A DNA stretch of 64,000 bases from Salaquimonas sp041736675 (GCA_041736675.1 JBGSTD010000046.1:1-64000), one strand, 5' to 3'; positions 51,140-62,600 are shown, counted from the stretch's first letter. The notes: generated by a model not told the origin, from the letters alone. Made by a program: numbers and translations.

Positions 51140-53244
51140 GACCGGAAATCCTCAATCCGTTATTTGCCTCGGTGTCGACACTCGAAGGAGTTGGACCCAA
51201 GCTTGAGATGGCCATGACAAAGCTTTTTCGCGGATCTGAAAAGGCTGAACCGGCGCAAATTCGGGATTTGTTGTTCCACATTCCGTTTTCCATCATTGAT
51301 CGCCGCCGCCAGCCGGGAATTGCCGCTTCGCCGGAGGGCGTTGTTGTCACCCTGAAAGTTTGGGTAGACCGCCATCAGCCTTCACCGCGCGGCAACAGGC
51401 GCGTTCCCTATCGGGTGTTCGTCCACGATGAAACCGGCGAGTTGGCTCTGGTTTTTTTCAGCGCTCATTCTGACTACCTCTCAAAGGCACTGCCTGTTGG
51501 TGAAACGAGATATGTTTCAGGCCGCGTCGAATGGTTCAACGGACGGCCCAACATGGTGCATCCGGATCACATCGTCGACGAGGCAGGATTTGCCGATTTG
51601 CCGCTTGTGGAAGCCATATATCCCGGGACAGCAGGCCTCGCGCAAAAAACAATGCAAAAATCCATCCGGGTTGCAGTTGGCAAGCTGCCTGCCATACCCG
51701 AATGGACAGACAACCAATTGCTGCAAAGGGAGAAATGGCCCGGTTTCAAGGAGGCATTGGCCCGGCTTCACCACCCGCGTGATGCGGTGGATATCGATCC
51801 CAATAGCCCCCATCGCAGGCGCTTGGCTCATGACGAATTTCTCGCCGGCCAGCTTGCCCTTGCACTGACCCGCGAACGCATGAAAAAATCAGGCGGCATT
51901 GCCTGGCAATTTGATGGCAGGATTGCCGAAAAAATTCTTTCAAACTTCAAGTGGCCGCTGACCAACAGCCAGCATAACGCAATTGCCGAAATCAGGCAGG
52001 ATCTGGCAAGACCTGAGCGTATGTTGCGGCTGTTGCAGGGCGATGTCGGCGCGGGCAAGACCATCGTGGCACTGATGGCGGCAGCCAGCGTGATTGAAGG
52101 CGGCGCACAGGCCGCAATCATGGCACCAACAGAGATATTGGCCCGCCAGCATTATGCAACGATCGCTCCGCTTTGTGAAAATACCGGATGCGTGGTCGAG
52201 ATTTTGACCGGCAAGGAAAAAGGCAGGATACGCGAAGACATCCTGCAGCGGCTGGCAAAAGGGGAGATTGATATATTGCTTGGCACCCATGCCCTGTTCC
52301 AAGGTGCGGTTACCTTTAAAAACCTGGGCTTGGCGGTCATTGACGAGCAGCACCGCTTTGGTGTGCACCAGCGCCTCGCACTCGGCGACAAGGCCCCCCA
52401 CAGTGATGTGCTGGTAATGACGGCAACCCCTATTCCGCGCACACTGGTAATGACATATTACGGCGATATGGATGTTTCCAAACTTCCCGATAAACCGGTC
52501 GGCCGTAAACCGATTGCCACCAGCGCCCTGCCGCTTGAACGTCTCGACGAGTTGACTGCGCGGATAGGCAAGGCAATCGGGGAAGGCCAGAAAGCCTATT
52601 GGGTATGCCCTCTGGTCGAGGAAAGCGACGAGGTTGAGGCAACGTCCGCCGAAGAACGTTTCGCCCATCTGCAAACCCTTTTTGGCAGCAAGGTCGGCCT
52701 TGTCCATGGGCGGATGGCCTCCGGCGAAAAGGAGGCGGCGATGGAGGATTTCCGTTCCGGCTCAACCCGTATCCTGGTTGCCACAACCGTTATCGAGGTT
52801 GGAGTTGACGTACCCGATGCAACAATCATCATTCTCGAACATGCCGAACGTTTCGGCCTAGCCCAAATGCACCAGCTTCGGGGGCGTGTCGGGCGATCCG
52901 ACAAGCCTTCGCACTGCATCCTGCTCTATAAATCCCCAGTTGGCGAAATTGCCGAGGCACGGCTGAAAATCATGCGCGAAACCAATGACGGTTTTCGCAT
53001 TGCAGAGGAAGACCTGAAACTGCGCGGTGAAGGCGAAGTGCTGGGCACGCGCCAGTCCGGTGCACCGGGGTTCAATCTTGCGAGTCCAGAGCATCACGGC
53101 GATGTGCTGGAAATCGCCCGCAACGGCGCGAAGTTGATCATGCATGAAAACCCGAAACTGGCTGGCTCGCAAGGTGAGGCGTTGCGGATATTGCTCTATC
53201 TGTTCGGCCAGGACCAGGCCATACGGCTGATCCGGAGCGGGTAA
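51136..53244 (+). CDS. recG: ATP-dependent DNA helicase RecG
   Basis: 702 residues. An OB-fold wedge domain (VTLKVWVDRHQPSPRGNRRVP) is followed by the helicase core: Walker A LLQGDVGAGKTIVALMAA, VIDEQHRFGVHQR, TATPIPRTLVMTYYGDMD, and QLRGRVGRSDKPSHCIL, then the C-terminal TRG-like helical hairpin. RecG reverses stalled forks and branches Holliday junctions. Start chosen at the ATG overlapped by the upstream mini-ORF stop; the family N-terminus MRPEILNPLFASVSTLEGVG follows. Confidence 0.96.
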   Translation: MRPEILNPLFASVSTLEGVGPKLEMAMTKLFRGSEKAEPAQIRDLLFHIPFSIIDRRRQPGIAASPEGVVVTLKVWVDRHQPSPRGNRRVPYRVFVHDETGELALVFFSAHSDYLSKALPVGETRYVSGRVEWFNGRPNMVHPDHIVDEAGFADLPLVEAIYPGTAGLAQKTMQKSIRVAVGKLPAIPEWTDNQLLQREKWPGFKEALARLHHPRDAVDIDPNSPHRRRLAHDEFLAGQLALALTRERMKKSGGIAWQFDGRIAEKILSNFKWPLTNSQHNAIAEIRQDLARPERMLRLLQGDVGAGKTIVALMAAASVIEGGAQAAIMAPTEILARQHYATIAPLCENTGCVVEILTGKEKGRIREDILQRLAKGEIDILLGTHALFQGAVTFKNLGLAVIDEQHRFGVHQRLALGDKAPHSDVLVMTATPIPRTLVMTYYGDMDVSKLPDKPVGRKPIATSALPLERLDELTARIGKAIGEGQKAYWVCPLVEESDEVEATSAEERFAHLQTLFGSKVGLVHGRMASGEKEAAMEDFRSGSTRILVATTVIEVGVDVPDATIIILEHAERFGLAQMHQLRGRVGRSDKPSHCILLYKSPVGEIAEARLKIMRETNDGFRIAEEDLKLRGEGEVLGTRQSGAPGFNLASPEHHGDVLEIARNGAKLIMHENPKLAGSQGEALRILLYLFGQDQAIRLIRSG

Positions 53245-53300
53245 CTCCATATCCTTCATCCACAGATATGATTACACAATTTGTAAAAAGCGCATCAGCT

Positions 53301-53990
53301 TTATTTGGCTTTTTTCTCTGCACCGTCAGCCAGTTTCTTCAATTCCTTCTGGTGCTGTTCCGGCACAACAAGCCCGGCGGAGATAACCAATTTGGCTCCC
53401 TCTTCCACTGTCAGCTTGAGAATGATGACGTCCTTTTTGGGAACAAACAGCAAAAAACCGGAAGTCGGGTTCGGGGTCGTGGGCAGGAAAATTGACAAGG
53501 TGTCATGACCTTTGCCCTGCAGAACCTCATCCACTTCGCCCTTGGTATCGGTGGCGACAAACACCAGCGCCCAAAGTCCCTTGCGCGGATATTCGAGCAG
53601 GCCGACCTGGGTGAATGAGCCGGATTGGTCTGAAAGTACTGTCTGAAAAATCTGCTTCAAGCCACTGTAAAGATTCCTGACTACCGGCATGCGGTTCACA
53701 AACCGCTCTCCAAGGCCGACAATGGATTTGCCGATGATGTTGGCTGTAAGAAATCCAATGATCGTGATCATGAACAAGGCGATCAACAGGCCAAAACCTG
53801 GAACATGAAACGACAAATAATTGTCAGGATTATAAACTGCCGGAATATAGGGAATGATCCACGAATCGACCCATTCTATCAACGACCATGTCAGATAAGT
53901 CGTTATTACCAGCGGCGCCGTGATGATAAATCCGGTTAGAAAATACGTACGGAGATTGTGCATGCGCTGATTGAAGCCCCTGATTCTCAT
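53301..53990 (-). CDS. DUF502 membrane protein
   Basis: 229 residues. Two membrane helices (TYFLTGFIITAPLVITTYL and FGLLIALFMITIIGFLTANI) flank a periplasmic loop, followed by the DUF502 core: RMPVVRNLYSGLKQIFQTVL, LVFVATDTKG and FLPTTPNPTSGFLLFVP. The tail is Lys-rich. Family function is unestablished in bacteria; a plant homologue family exists. It sits between recG and glmS, a common neighbourhood in this order. Confidence 0.9.
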   Translation of the reverse strand: MRIRGFNQRMHNLRTYFLTGFIITAPLVITTYLTWSLIEWVDSWIIPYIPAVYNPDNYLSFHVPGFGLLIALFMITIIGFLTANIIGKSIVGLGERFVNRMPVVRNLYSGLKQIFQTVLSDQSGSFTQVGLLEYPRKGLWALVFVATDTKGEVDEVLQGKGHDTLSIFLPTTPNPTSGFLLFVPKKDVIILKLTVEEGAKLVISAGLVVPEQHQKELKKLADGAEKKAK

Positions 53991-54059
53991 GGAATAGCGC
54001 GTCCGCGGTTAAATCCGCAAACACGTCACCAACGATATAAACCATTCAACAGCGATATG

Positions 54060-55886
54060 CTATTCAACAGTAACCGATTTTGCGAGGTTACGCGGCTGAT
54101 CAACATCAGTCCCCATCGCAAGAGCCGTGTGATAGGCAAGGAGCTGGATCGGGATCGCAAAGACGATGGGTGTCAATATTTCAGGCATATCGGGAAGTAT
54201 CACGATATGCTCCGCGTCAATAGAAGCCTCGGCAGCGCCTTTTTCATCCGTAATAAGAATGATCCGCCCGCCGCGCGCAGCAACTTCCTGCATGTTCGAG
54301 ACCGTCTTTTCAAAAATACGGTCATGCGGTGCAATCACCACGACTGGCATTTTTTCATCAATCAAGGCGATTGGCCCGTGCTTCAGCTCGCCTGCGGCGT
54401 AGCCTTCGGCATGAATATACGAAATTTCCTTGAGTTTAAGGGCACCTTCCATCGCAAGCGGGAAATTGGTGTCCCTGCCAAGGTAAAGCACATGATTGAC
54501 CTTGGCCAGTTCATGGGCAATTTTCTCGATCTGCGCTTCGCATTTCAGTGCCTTGTTGGCGAACCTGGGCGCTTCCGTCAGATCACGGATCAACTGGTGT
54601 TCCATTTCAGCAGTCAGTGTGCCCTTTGCCTTGCCAAGTGCAATGGCAAGCGACGCAAGTACTGACAATTGACAAGTGAATGCCTTAGTGGATGCAACCC
54701 CGATTTCCGGGCCGGCCAAAGTCTGGAATATCACATCTGATTCGCGCGCAATGGTCGATTCAGCTACATTGACGACGGCACCGATATGCTGTCCGTTCTC
54801 CTTGCAATAGCGTAGCGACGCAAGGGTATCAGCTGTTTCACCAGACTGGGAAATGAACAGCGACAATCCGCCTTTGCTCAATGGCATTTCACGATAGCGA
54901 AACTCCGACGCAATATCGATATCTACCGGAACACGGGCATAGCGCTCGAACCAGTATTTGGAAACCTGTCCCGCGAGATAGGCCGTTCCGCAGGCGGAAA
55001 TCGACACCCTTTCCACTTTTGACAGATCAAAAGGCAAATCTTCGCTGATGCGCGCCTCGCAAGTGCCAAAATCTAGATAGTGCGACAAAGTGTGGGAAAT
55101 CACTTCAGGCTGCTCGTAGATTTCCTTGATCATGAAGTGGCGGTGATTCCCTTTGTCGACCATCAGGCTGGAGCCGACAGAACGTTGCAGGGCGCGCTCA
55201 ACGCGGTTTCCGGCCAAATCATAAATCTCTGCGCCGCCCCGACGAACCACACACCAGTCGCCATCTTCCAGATATGTGATCTGGTTGGTGAAAGGAGCAA
55301 GCGCTATTGCATCCGAACCCAGATACATCTCCCCGTCCCCATGGCCAATTGCCAATGGGGGACCGTTGCGGGCACCAATGATGAGATCGTCTTCTGTCCG
55401 GAAAAGGATCGCCAGCGCGAACGCACCCTCAAGTTGGGCAATCGCATTGTGGGCAGCCTGAATCGAACTCAGCCCTTTGGCGAGTTCGCGGGCAACCAGG
55501 TGCGCAACCACCTCCGTATCGGTTTGCGATGAAAACGCAAAACCATCCCTGATCAGTTCATCGCGCAAACTGCGAAAATTTTCTATAATGCCATTGTGGA
55601 CCACAGCAACATTGCCGGAGAAATGCGGGTGTGCATTGACCTCGTTGGGAATGCCATGTGTTGCCCAGCGGGTATGACCGATGCCAACCTTACCTGCGAG
55701 CGGAAATGCTTTCAGTTTCTCTTCGAGGTTAACCAGTTTGCCCTGCGCCCGGCGACGATCAAGCTGCATGCCATCGACTGTTGCCACTCCTGCCGAATCA
55801 TATCCGCGATATTCCAGTCTTTTCAAGGCGTCCACCAGCAGGGGTGCGACAGCCTGTTTTCCGACTATACCAACAATTCCACACAT
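54060..55886 (-). CDS. glmS: Glucosamine-6-phosphate synthase (isomerizing)
   Basis: 608 residues once the Met of MCGIVGIVG is used, leaving Cys2 as the N-terminal nucleophile of the glutaminase domain. The SIS isomerase domains contain ISACGTAYLAGQVSKYW, FISQSGETADTLASLRYCK and the C-terminal QPRNLAKSVTVE. It makes GlcN-6-P from fructose-6-P and glutamine, the entry to peptidoglycan and LPS amino sugars. glmU is upstream on the same strand, 208 bases away. No glmS ribozyme-like structure was noticed. Confidence 0.97.
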   Translation of the reverse strand: MCGIVGIVGKQAVAPLLVDALKRLEYRGYDSAGVATVDGMQLDRRRAQGKLVNLEEKLKAFPLAGKVGIGHTRWATHGIPNEVNAHPHFSGNVAVVHNGIIENFRSLRDELIRDGFAFSSQTDTEVVAHLVARELAKGLSSIQAAHNAIAQLEGAFALAILFRTEDDLIIGARNGPPLAIGHGDGEMYLGSDAIALAPFTNQITYLEDGDWCVVRRGGAEIYDLAGNRVERALQRSVGSSLMVDKGNHRHFMIKEIYEQPEVISHTLSHYLDFGTCEARISEDLPFDLSKVERVSISACGTAYLAGQVSKYWFERYARVPVDIDIASEFRYREMPLSKGGLSLFISQSGETADTLASLRYCKENGQHIGAVVNVAESTIARESDVIFQTLAGPEIGVASTKAFTCQLSVLASLAIALGKAKGTLTAEMEHQLIRDLTEAPRFANKALKCEAQIEKIAHELAKVNHVLYLGRDTNFPLAMEGALKLKEISYIHAEGYAAGELKHGPIALIDEKMPVVVIAPHDRIFEKTVSNMQEVAARGGRIILITDEKGAAEASIDAEHIVILPDMPEILTPIVFAIPIQLLAYHTALAMGTDVDQPRNLAKSVTVE

Positions 55887-56094
55887 AAAAAATAATCCCC
55901 GAACGGCTGACGGTCTGTCCAGACCTGAATTCACGCAAGTATGCAACTTGTCTTTTGATTCCAATCCCCTATCAGAACTTTCAAAAGACTGCGGTCACTT
56001 TGCGTTTCAAAATATTTCTCACCCTACATGACAATGGTGAAGGTCTGGTTTGCTGCCTTGGTTAAGAAGATATGAACATGATTGCCATGCAGGA

Positions 56095-57453
56095 TCATGC
56101 CCTGGATTTGGCATCCTTGATCTTCTGGTTTCGCTCCCGAATTACGCTGGCCCGGCCTTCCTTGATCACCTGGCGGCCCCGCGCCACTGCCATGGCGTTG
56201 TCGGGAACATCCTCTGTAATTACGCTACCCGAGGCTATATAAGCCCCGGCACCGATTTTGACCGGCGCAACCAAAGACGAATCCGTTCCAACAAAAGCGC
56301 CTTCTCCAATATCGGTAAAATGCTTGTTGATGCCATCATAGTTGCAGGTGATTGTTCCCGCACCAATATTGGCTTTTGCGCCGACACGCGCATCACCGAT
56401 ATAACTCAGATGGTTTATCTTGGCGCCTTTTTCCACCAGTGTGTTCTTGGTCTCGCAGAAATTGCCGATTTTGGCTCCTTCCATGACACGGGTCCCCGGG
56501 CGCAGTCTTGCGAAGGGTCCTATTGAAGCCCCTTCTGCAACAATTGCACCTTCAAGATGAGAAAATGCCTTGATTTCGGCTTTTGCTCCGACTTTTACGC
56601 CAACACCAAATACCACATTGGGTTCAATCACCGCATCAACACCGATTTCGGTATCATAAGCCAGATACACACTCTCAGGGGCATGCATCGTAACACCTTC
56701 GCGCATGAGGGTTTCGCGTCTTTTGATTTGCCAATGGTGCTCGATCCGGGCTAACTCATAGCGGTCGTTAACGCCGTGCAACTCGCTCTCCTCTGCTTCG
56801 ATGGCAACCACCTTGTGGCCTTTTGAACGGGCAATTTCTGCAACGTCAGTCAGGTAGTATTCACCCTTTACATTGTCATTGCCTATCGCATCAAGAAGCG
56901 ACAACGCTACATCTCCCGCCAATGCCATGATGCCCCCATTACAGAAGGTGATTTTCAATTCATCTTCACTGGCGTCCTTGTGTTCACGAATTGCAACCAG
57001 TTCACCGCTCTTTTCAATCAGACGGCCATAGCCATGGGGCTCATCAGTTCTGAACCCGACAACCGCAACCTTTGATCCAAGCTCAAGTGCACGCCGCAAA
57101 CGCAGCAATGTTGCAGATTTCACCAGGGGTGAATCCCCAAAAAGAACCAGAACATCATCAAAACCGCGAGCAATTGTTTCGCGGGCAGAAAGCACTGCAT
57201 GCCCGGTTCCAAGCCGCTCGGTTTGCAGACTGATCGACACTTCCGGAGAATGAGCGCGCGCTTCCTTCTCGACGCGCTCTGCTTCACGACCCACAACCAC
57301 AGCTTCAGCATCCCCGCCTGCCGTCTGTGCTGCCTTGATCACATGGCCCAACAGGCTGAGGCCTGCCACCTTGTGCAAAACCTTGGGATCAGCCGATTTC
57401 ATCCTCGACCCCTCGCCCGCAGCCAGTATGATAGTCAGACAGGTTCTTGCCAT
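56095..57453 (-). CDS. glmU: Bifunctional GlmU (GlcN-1-P acetyltransferase / UDP-GlcNAc pyrophosphorylase)
   Basis: 452 residues from the second ATG (57453), which has GGAG at a 7-base spacing; an ATG two codons earlier is too close to it. N-terminal uridylyltransferase motif LAAGEGSRMKSADPKVLHK; C-terminal left-handed beta helix with hexapeptides (AKIGNFCETKNTLVEKGAKI, LSYIGDARVGAKANIGAGTI). It performs the last two steps to UDP-GlcNAc, following GlmS. Typical length. Confidence 0.97.
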   Translation of the reverse strand: MARTCLTIILAAGEGSRMKSADPKVLHKVAGLSLLGHVIKAAQTAGGDAEAVVVGREAERVEKEARAHSPEVSISLQTERLGTGHAVLSARETIARGFDDVLVLFGDSPLVKSATLLRLRRALELGSKVAVVGFRTDEPHGYGRLIEKSGELVAIREHKDASEDELKITFCNGGIMALAGDVALSLLDAIGNDNVKGEYYLTDVAEIARSKGHKVVAIEAEESELHGVNDRYELARIEHHWQIKRRETLMREGVTMHAPESVYLAYDTEIGVDAVIEPNVVFGVGVKVGAKAEIKAFSHLEGAIVAEGASIGPFARLRPGTRVMEGAKIGNFCETKNTLVEKGAKINHLSYIGDARVGAKANIGAGTITCNYDGINKHFTDIGEGAFVGTDSSLVAPVKIGAGAYIASGSVITEDVPDNAMAVARGRQVIKEGRASVIRERNQKIKDAKSRA

Positions 57454-57530
57454 TTTCATGCTCCAGAGTTAACTCATGGCGAGTTCGTTTATTTTTCACT
57501 GATTTCGGTCAGTCTCAATTGTGGTTCTTC

Positions 57531-58238
57531 ATGTCAGATTCGCTATCCCGGGAAAACAAGGCAGACCCTAACGCTAAACAAGGCGGAATTCCGAACACGC
57601 CTGCAGCAATTACACCAGCAGGGTTAAATAAGGCTGATCAAAAACGCCCAAAACAAAAAAAGACCATGAAAGCAGCAAGGCACAAGCTGCCTTTGCCTTT
57701 GCTGATACTTGGCGTATTGGCCCTTTTCAGCCTTGTTGCTTTTGCAACCGTTATTGTTCTCCAACTCGTTCAACAGAAAATGACGGTGGTCCCGGCAAAG
57801 CAAGGCCAGGATGCACTTTCAGGAGATGCCCCAATTTCCATTCTCCCCGTCAACCCTGACGGCGTTACAGTTCTTGTAAAGCAGGCTGAAGATACCGAGA
57901 GTCCAGATAAAGCTCTTTCCGCTCCCATAGCCCAGGGCGCCAGCATTGCCTCCGGCTTTGCAATGGACATCGGTTCTGCAGATTCATTTCTCGAGCTTTC
58001 CCGCCGCTTTGCCGAACTGATCACCCTCAACGGGAAAGAAAATTTTCAACGGCTGGAACCAAGGGCGATTCTGCGCGAAACCGTATCGGGACTTGAGGCG
58101 CGGCTTCTCGTCGGCCCTTTCGATTCGGAAAAGCAAGCCGAGGAAGCGTGTGCCATCCTGATAGTGCCTGACAACATCAAGTGCGCCACGAGCACATTTC
58201 AAGGCGACCTCATTGCCAGAGAAGCTCAAAGGGAATAA
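57531..58238 (+). CDS. Membrane-anchored SPOR-like protein, unknown
   Basis: 235 residues from MSDSLSRENKADPNAK. A polar, Lys-rich cytoplasmic head (about 50 residues) is followed by one membrane helix (LPLPLLILGVLALFSLVAFATVIVLQL as a hydrophobic block, given here in part only as LILGVLALFSLVAFATVIVL). The C-terminal 80 residues (LSRRFAELITLNGKENFQRL, then LRETVSGLEARLLVGPFDS, and AEEACAILI) resemble a SPOR peptidoglycan-binding fold. The two Cys near the end may pair. A cell-envelope role is inferred. It is divergent from glmU. Confidence 0.65.
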   Translation: MSDSLSRENKADPNAKQGGIPNTPAAITPAGLNKADQKRPKQKKTMKAARHKLPLPLLILGVLALFSLVAFATVIVLQLVQQKMTVVPAKQGQDALSGDAPISILPVNPDGVTVLVKQAEDTESPDKALSAPIAQGASIASGFAMDIGSADSFLELSRRFAELITLNGKENFQRLEPRAILRETVSGLEARLLVGPFDSEKQAEEACAILIVPDNIKCATSTFQGDLIAREAQRE

Positions 58239-58283
58239 AGCGCAGTCACCCCATCCAATTGCTTCCCATCAGCTGGAAATAAC

Positions 58284-59198
58284 ATGCCCAACGACAAACA
58301 GTCGACACAACTTGCCTATTTCGCCCTCTTGATATCCCCCCTGTTCTTTTCCACCAATGTTGTCTTTGGCCGCGCCGCAGTTGATATCGCACCTTTCCTG
58401 CTTGCCTTCATACGCTGGGGGATCAGCGGAACCGTATTGCTTCTCATATGCCACCGGCAATGGGGGCAAATGAAAGCCGTCGCATTGTCCGAGTGGAAAC
58501 TACTGATGTTGACAGGCTTTTTGGGAATGTTCGTCTGCGGGGGTATTGTATATTTGGCATTACGCGAAACGACCGCCACCAATGGTACATTGATTTACAC
58601 AATACCCCCGGTCATCATCATTTTGATTGAACGTTTATGGCGCAAGCGCCAACTAAAATTGCGCGAAAGCATCGGGGTTGGCCTCGCAATTCTGGGTGTA
58701 GCTGTCATTGTGGCAAAGGGATCACTTACCAACATGCTTCAACTGGACTTCAATCATGGTGATTTGCTATTTGTCCTTGCAGCCGCAAGTTGGGCACTTT
58801 ACTCGGTGCTTTTGAAGTCTAAGGTTTTTTCCAGCCTTGGCACCCTGCCACTCTTTGCAATTATCGCCCTGTTTGGCGCGCTGACCCTTTTGCCTTTCGC
58901 ACTCTATGAAGTCGTCAAGGGTATCGACCTTCCCGTCACATCGCGCCATTGGAGCATCATTGCCGGAATTGTAATATTGGCTTCCCTGATTTCATTTTCA
59001 ACATTCCAGTATGGCATCAAGATACTCGGCTCCTCCATTGCCGGCATCTTTTTATACCTGCTGCCGCCGTTTGGTGTCGGCTTTGCCCGGCTATTTCTCA
59101 ACGAAGTCATTCAACCGTTTCACATTGCTGGAATAGTGACAATTCTTTCTGGAGTAGTGATGGCAACATTCCCCACTTCGATTTTACAAAAAAGATAA
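58284..59198 (+). CDS. DMT-superfamily (EamA) transporter
   Basis: 304 residues with ten predicted membrane helices in two EamA repeats; the first starts LAYFALLISPLFFSTNVVFG and the second near LLFVLAAASWALYSVLLKS. The family exports or imports small metabolites such as amino acids and nucleosides; the substrate cannot be told. It follows the SPOR-like gene by 45 bases and could be co-transcribed. Confidence 0.88.
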   Translation: MPNDKQSTQLAYFALLISPLFFSTNVVFGRAAVDIAPFLLAFIRWGISGTVLLLICHRQWGQMKAVALSEWKLLMLTGFLGMFVCGGIVYLALRETTATNGTLIYTIPPVIIILIERLWRKRQLKLRESIGVGLAILGVAVIVAKGSLTNMLQLDFNHGDLLFVLAAASWALYSVLLKSKVFSSLGTLPLFAIIALFGALTLLPFALYEVVKGIDLPVTSRHWSIIAGIVILASLISFSTFQYGIKILGSSIAGIFLYLLPPFGVGFARLFLNEVIQPFHIAGIVTILSGVVMATFPTSILQKR

Positions 59199-59414
59199 AT
59201 ATTACATAGACTTGCATGGATTTTATAAATTGCTTCGATGAAATGGCCGTATAAATATCAGTGGGCGTTAAGCCATTTTCGATTTTTTTTGAATAACGGA
59301 CAATTTGCTATTGACCCAAAGAGGTCTCCCGCCTATTTTCCGCGCGACTCCGGCGGACGTTTTTCCGGATCTCCCCCACATGGTCAAAGACTTGTAATAG
59401 TCGATGACGCTTGG

Positions 59415-59490
59415 GAGCGCTTAGCTCAGCTGGTAGAGCAACTGACTTTTAATCAGTAGGTCGAGGGTTCGACTCCCTCAGCGCTCACCA
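59415..59490 (+). tRNA. tRNA-Lys (anticodon TTT)
   Basis: Full cloverleaf: acceptor GAGCGCT pairs with AGCGCTC, discriminator A and encoded CCA at 59488-59490; D arm TAGCTCAGCTGGTAGAGC; anticodon stem ACTGA / TCAGT with loop CTTTTAA (anticodon TTT at 59448-59450); T arm GAGGGTTCGACTCCCTC. It reads AAA and AAG Lys codons. No integrase or duplicated 3' end suggests use as an integration site. Confidence 0.98.
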
Positions 59491-59692
59491 TATATTTCTA
59501 TCATACATTTCAATGAATTGTGAACATGGTGATATGCATGCAATCTCAGCGCAAGAATTGCTCGCCAATTTTCCCCGCTCGCCGATTATCATGTTTCAGC
59601 AAATGTTTACCGGCGCAATGACCCGCGCGGAGCGTTCAAACGTGGCAAATTTTTGATGAGAATATTGCATTGGCTCATCTACCAATTTCTGA

Positions 59693-62600
59693 TCACTTTA
59701 TAATATTGACCACAATTTCATGGTCCCCGTCTTCAATCACAACATTTCCGCTGACAACCTTTCCATCCTGCAATATCGACGCTGTTTCACCTCGCTTGAT
59801 GATGATGGAAAAACGCGCGGCCTCAATCTTCAGCCGCACCGAGCACTTGTCCCATGTCGGCGGCAATGCAGGATTTAACCGGAGTTCCTGTCCATGGCGG
59901 GTAATGCCCAATATGGATTCGACAGCGGCGCGATATAGCCAGCCAGCCGACCCGGTGTACCATGTCCAGCCTCCCCGGCCTTCCATGTCGGGATGCGAAT
60001 AGATATCGGCAGCCACCACATAGGGCTCGACCCGGTAGCGCTGAGCTGAAGCAATATCTTTGGAATGATTCAGGGGATTGAGCATTGAAAAAACACGATA
60101 GGCATCGCCATTGCGCCCAAGTCGGGCAAGCGCAAAAACAACCCAAATCGCCGCGTGCGTATATTGGCCGCCATTTTCGCGAACACCGGGCGGATATTTC
60201 TTGATATATCCTGGTTCCTTGGGTGTCAGATCAAAAGGCGGCGTAAACAGCTTCACGATACCCATGTCGTCATCAACCAGCAATGACATGACGCTATCCA
60301 TTGCGCGGGCACTCTTTTTGGGGTCGCCACCGCCGGAAATGACAGACCAGGATTGCGCAATAGAGTCTATCCTGCATTCGGTTGAAGTTGCCGAACCGAG
60401 CGGTGAGCCGTCGTCAAAGGTACCCCGAAGGTACCAGTCTGTGTCCCAGCCTTCCGTGTTAAGTATTTTTTTCAGTTGCGCAGCATGCGCTAGCCAGGCT
60501 TCACTGCGGCCTGTATCTTTTCGTTGCTTGGCGATTTCCGCAAAATCCTTGAGCACGCTCAAAAGAAACCATCCCAGCCATATGCTCTCGCCGCGGCCTT
60601 CCTTGCCGACCTCATTCATACCGTCATTCCAGTCACCGCCCAAAATCAGTGGGATACCCCTTTCACTCGAACGGGAAATGGCCAATTCAAGTGCACGTGC
60701 GCAATGCTCGTAGAGCGATGGCTGCTTTTTGGTGGTATCAGGTGTAAAGAAAAAGTCGTGTTCACCTTCCTTCAGTTTTCTTCCCTGCAGGAAAGGAATT
60801 TCCTCATCCAGGATATTCTCGTCTCCGGTCACGGCAACATATTGCTGTACTGCATAGCAAAGCCACACAACATCATCCGAGATCATTGTGCGCACTCCCG
60901 CACCCGTACTTGGAAGCCACCAGTGCTGTACATCGCCTTCCACAAATTGGCGTTGCGCAGCGTTGTGAATTTGCTTGCGGGCAAGATCGGCATCCAGCAT
61001 CAGAAACGCCAGTGAGTCCTGCAACTGGTCGCGAAACCCAAATGCACCGCTAGCCTGATAGAATGCAGACCGCGCACGGATACGGCAGGCCAGTCCCTGA
61101 TACGGAAGCCAGGTATTGACCATCGCATCAAAGGACGCATCAGGCGTAGATACCTGTAGCGCACCTGCAAAACCCTGCCACTGTTCACGAATGCTGTTCT
61201 CACGTTCGGCAAAGTCACGATCAAGATGTGCAATCGCCATATCTACGGCCTGCCGCTGCCCGCTTGCGTCACCAAGTACATATTTCAGATGAACTGTTTC
61301 CCCGGGCCGGACATCAACCATGCTGGCAATTGCCGCGCAGGGGTCATGTCCCGGCTCTACCGTTCTGCTCAGCAGGTCGCCATAAAGGACAGCAGCCGGC
61401 CACCGTGAATTTCCGCCTTTACCGAGGAATTCCTTGCGGTCACTTGTACAGGATTGGCGTTCGCCATCTGAAGCAAAAAAAGCAACGCGGTTGCCAAAAT
61501 CGACATGAAATGGATTTCTGGCGGTTAGAACACCACTCGCCTCATCCAGTTCGGGTATTATATACGGAATTGTCCGTCTCCGGTTATTGCCCAGCAACCA
61601 TTCGACATAGCCGAAAACACGCAGATGTTTGGTTCGCGCACTGTGATTAGTGATGGATAACTGCTGTATTTTAACGGCTTCAACCGGATCAACAATCTGT
61701 ACCAGCCGCGCCGCAAGTTCATGGCGCTCTGCCGAAAATTCGCAACGTCCAGGTTCATACTTTGTCGAATAAGTCACCGAACTGTCGCGCACCACACACG
61801 AGAGTGGAGAAAACACACTGCCCTCATCAAGATCATGGATGTAGAAGGCTTCGCTGGGGCGATTCTCCACTGCATCGTTGGACCAGGGCGTGAGTTGAAA
61901 GTCACGGCTGTTTCTGCTCCATGTGAACGAGGCACCGCCAGCGGAAGTATGAAACCCGAAAATTTCGTTTGAAATCACGTTTATCCACGGTTGGGGCGTT
62001 ACTTTGGCGCCGTTCAGCCTGATATTGTAAGCGTCATCGTCTGAAGACAATCCACCATACCCGTTCCAGAACCGCAAGTTTTCCCCGCTGGCAGATGATG
62101 CCTGATCCGCCACCTCAAAAATCCCGTTTTCACGCCAATTGGGCGAAGCAAAGACTGAACGAAGTATCCTTGCACCGCCAGACTGCCTGGTCCTTTGAAT
62201 TTGATCGGCGATCAAGCCGTTGCGTGTATGCAATACTACCCGGGCTGAAGCTATCAGGCAGTTATAGGCGCCCTCACCAATCAAATCTCGACGTACGTTG
62301 AAAATATGTTGCCGAGGGCCGATCTCCCTTCCGCGATGTCGGGAATTCTCGCACAATAAATCAATGGCATGCTGGAGCTCTTGAACATAAGAAGACGCTT
62401 GCTCATTCAGGATTACGAGATCTGCCAACAGCCCGTGCGAACGAAGATACTCCTGCATCCGCAAAGCCGAAGCGACAATTTCAATATCCGCAGCATTGCT
62501 GATACGCAGCACAAACACAGGATAATCTCCGGATATCGACATCGGCCACAGCAAGGATTGCAGCCCGAGACCCGACCTGATCTGTTCTGGTTTTGCCCGA

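Noticed and set aside
59415..59490. tRNA-Lys as an integration site of a mobile element
   Set aside because: No integrase gene and no repeated tRNA 3' end was found; the next gene is a chromosomal glucan synthase.
59532..59657. Short plus-strand ORF (MHAISAQELL...) after the tRNA
   Set aside because: No SD and no recognisable features; 202-bp gap judged non-coding.
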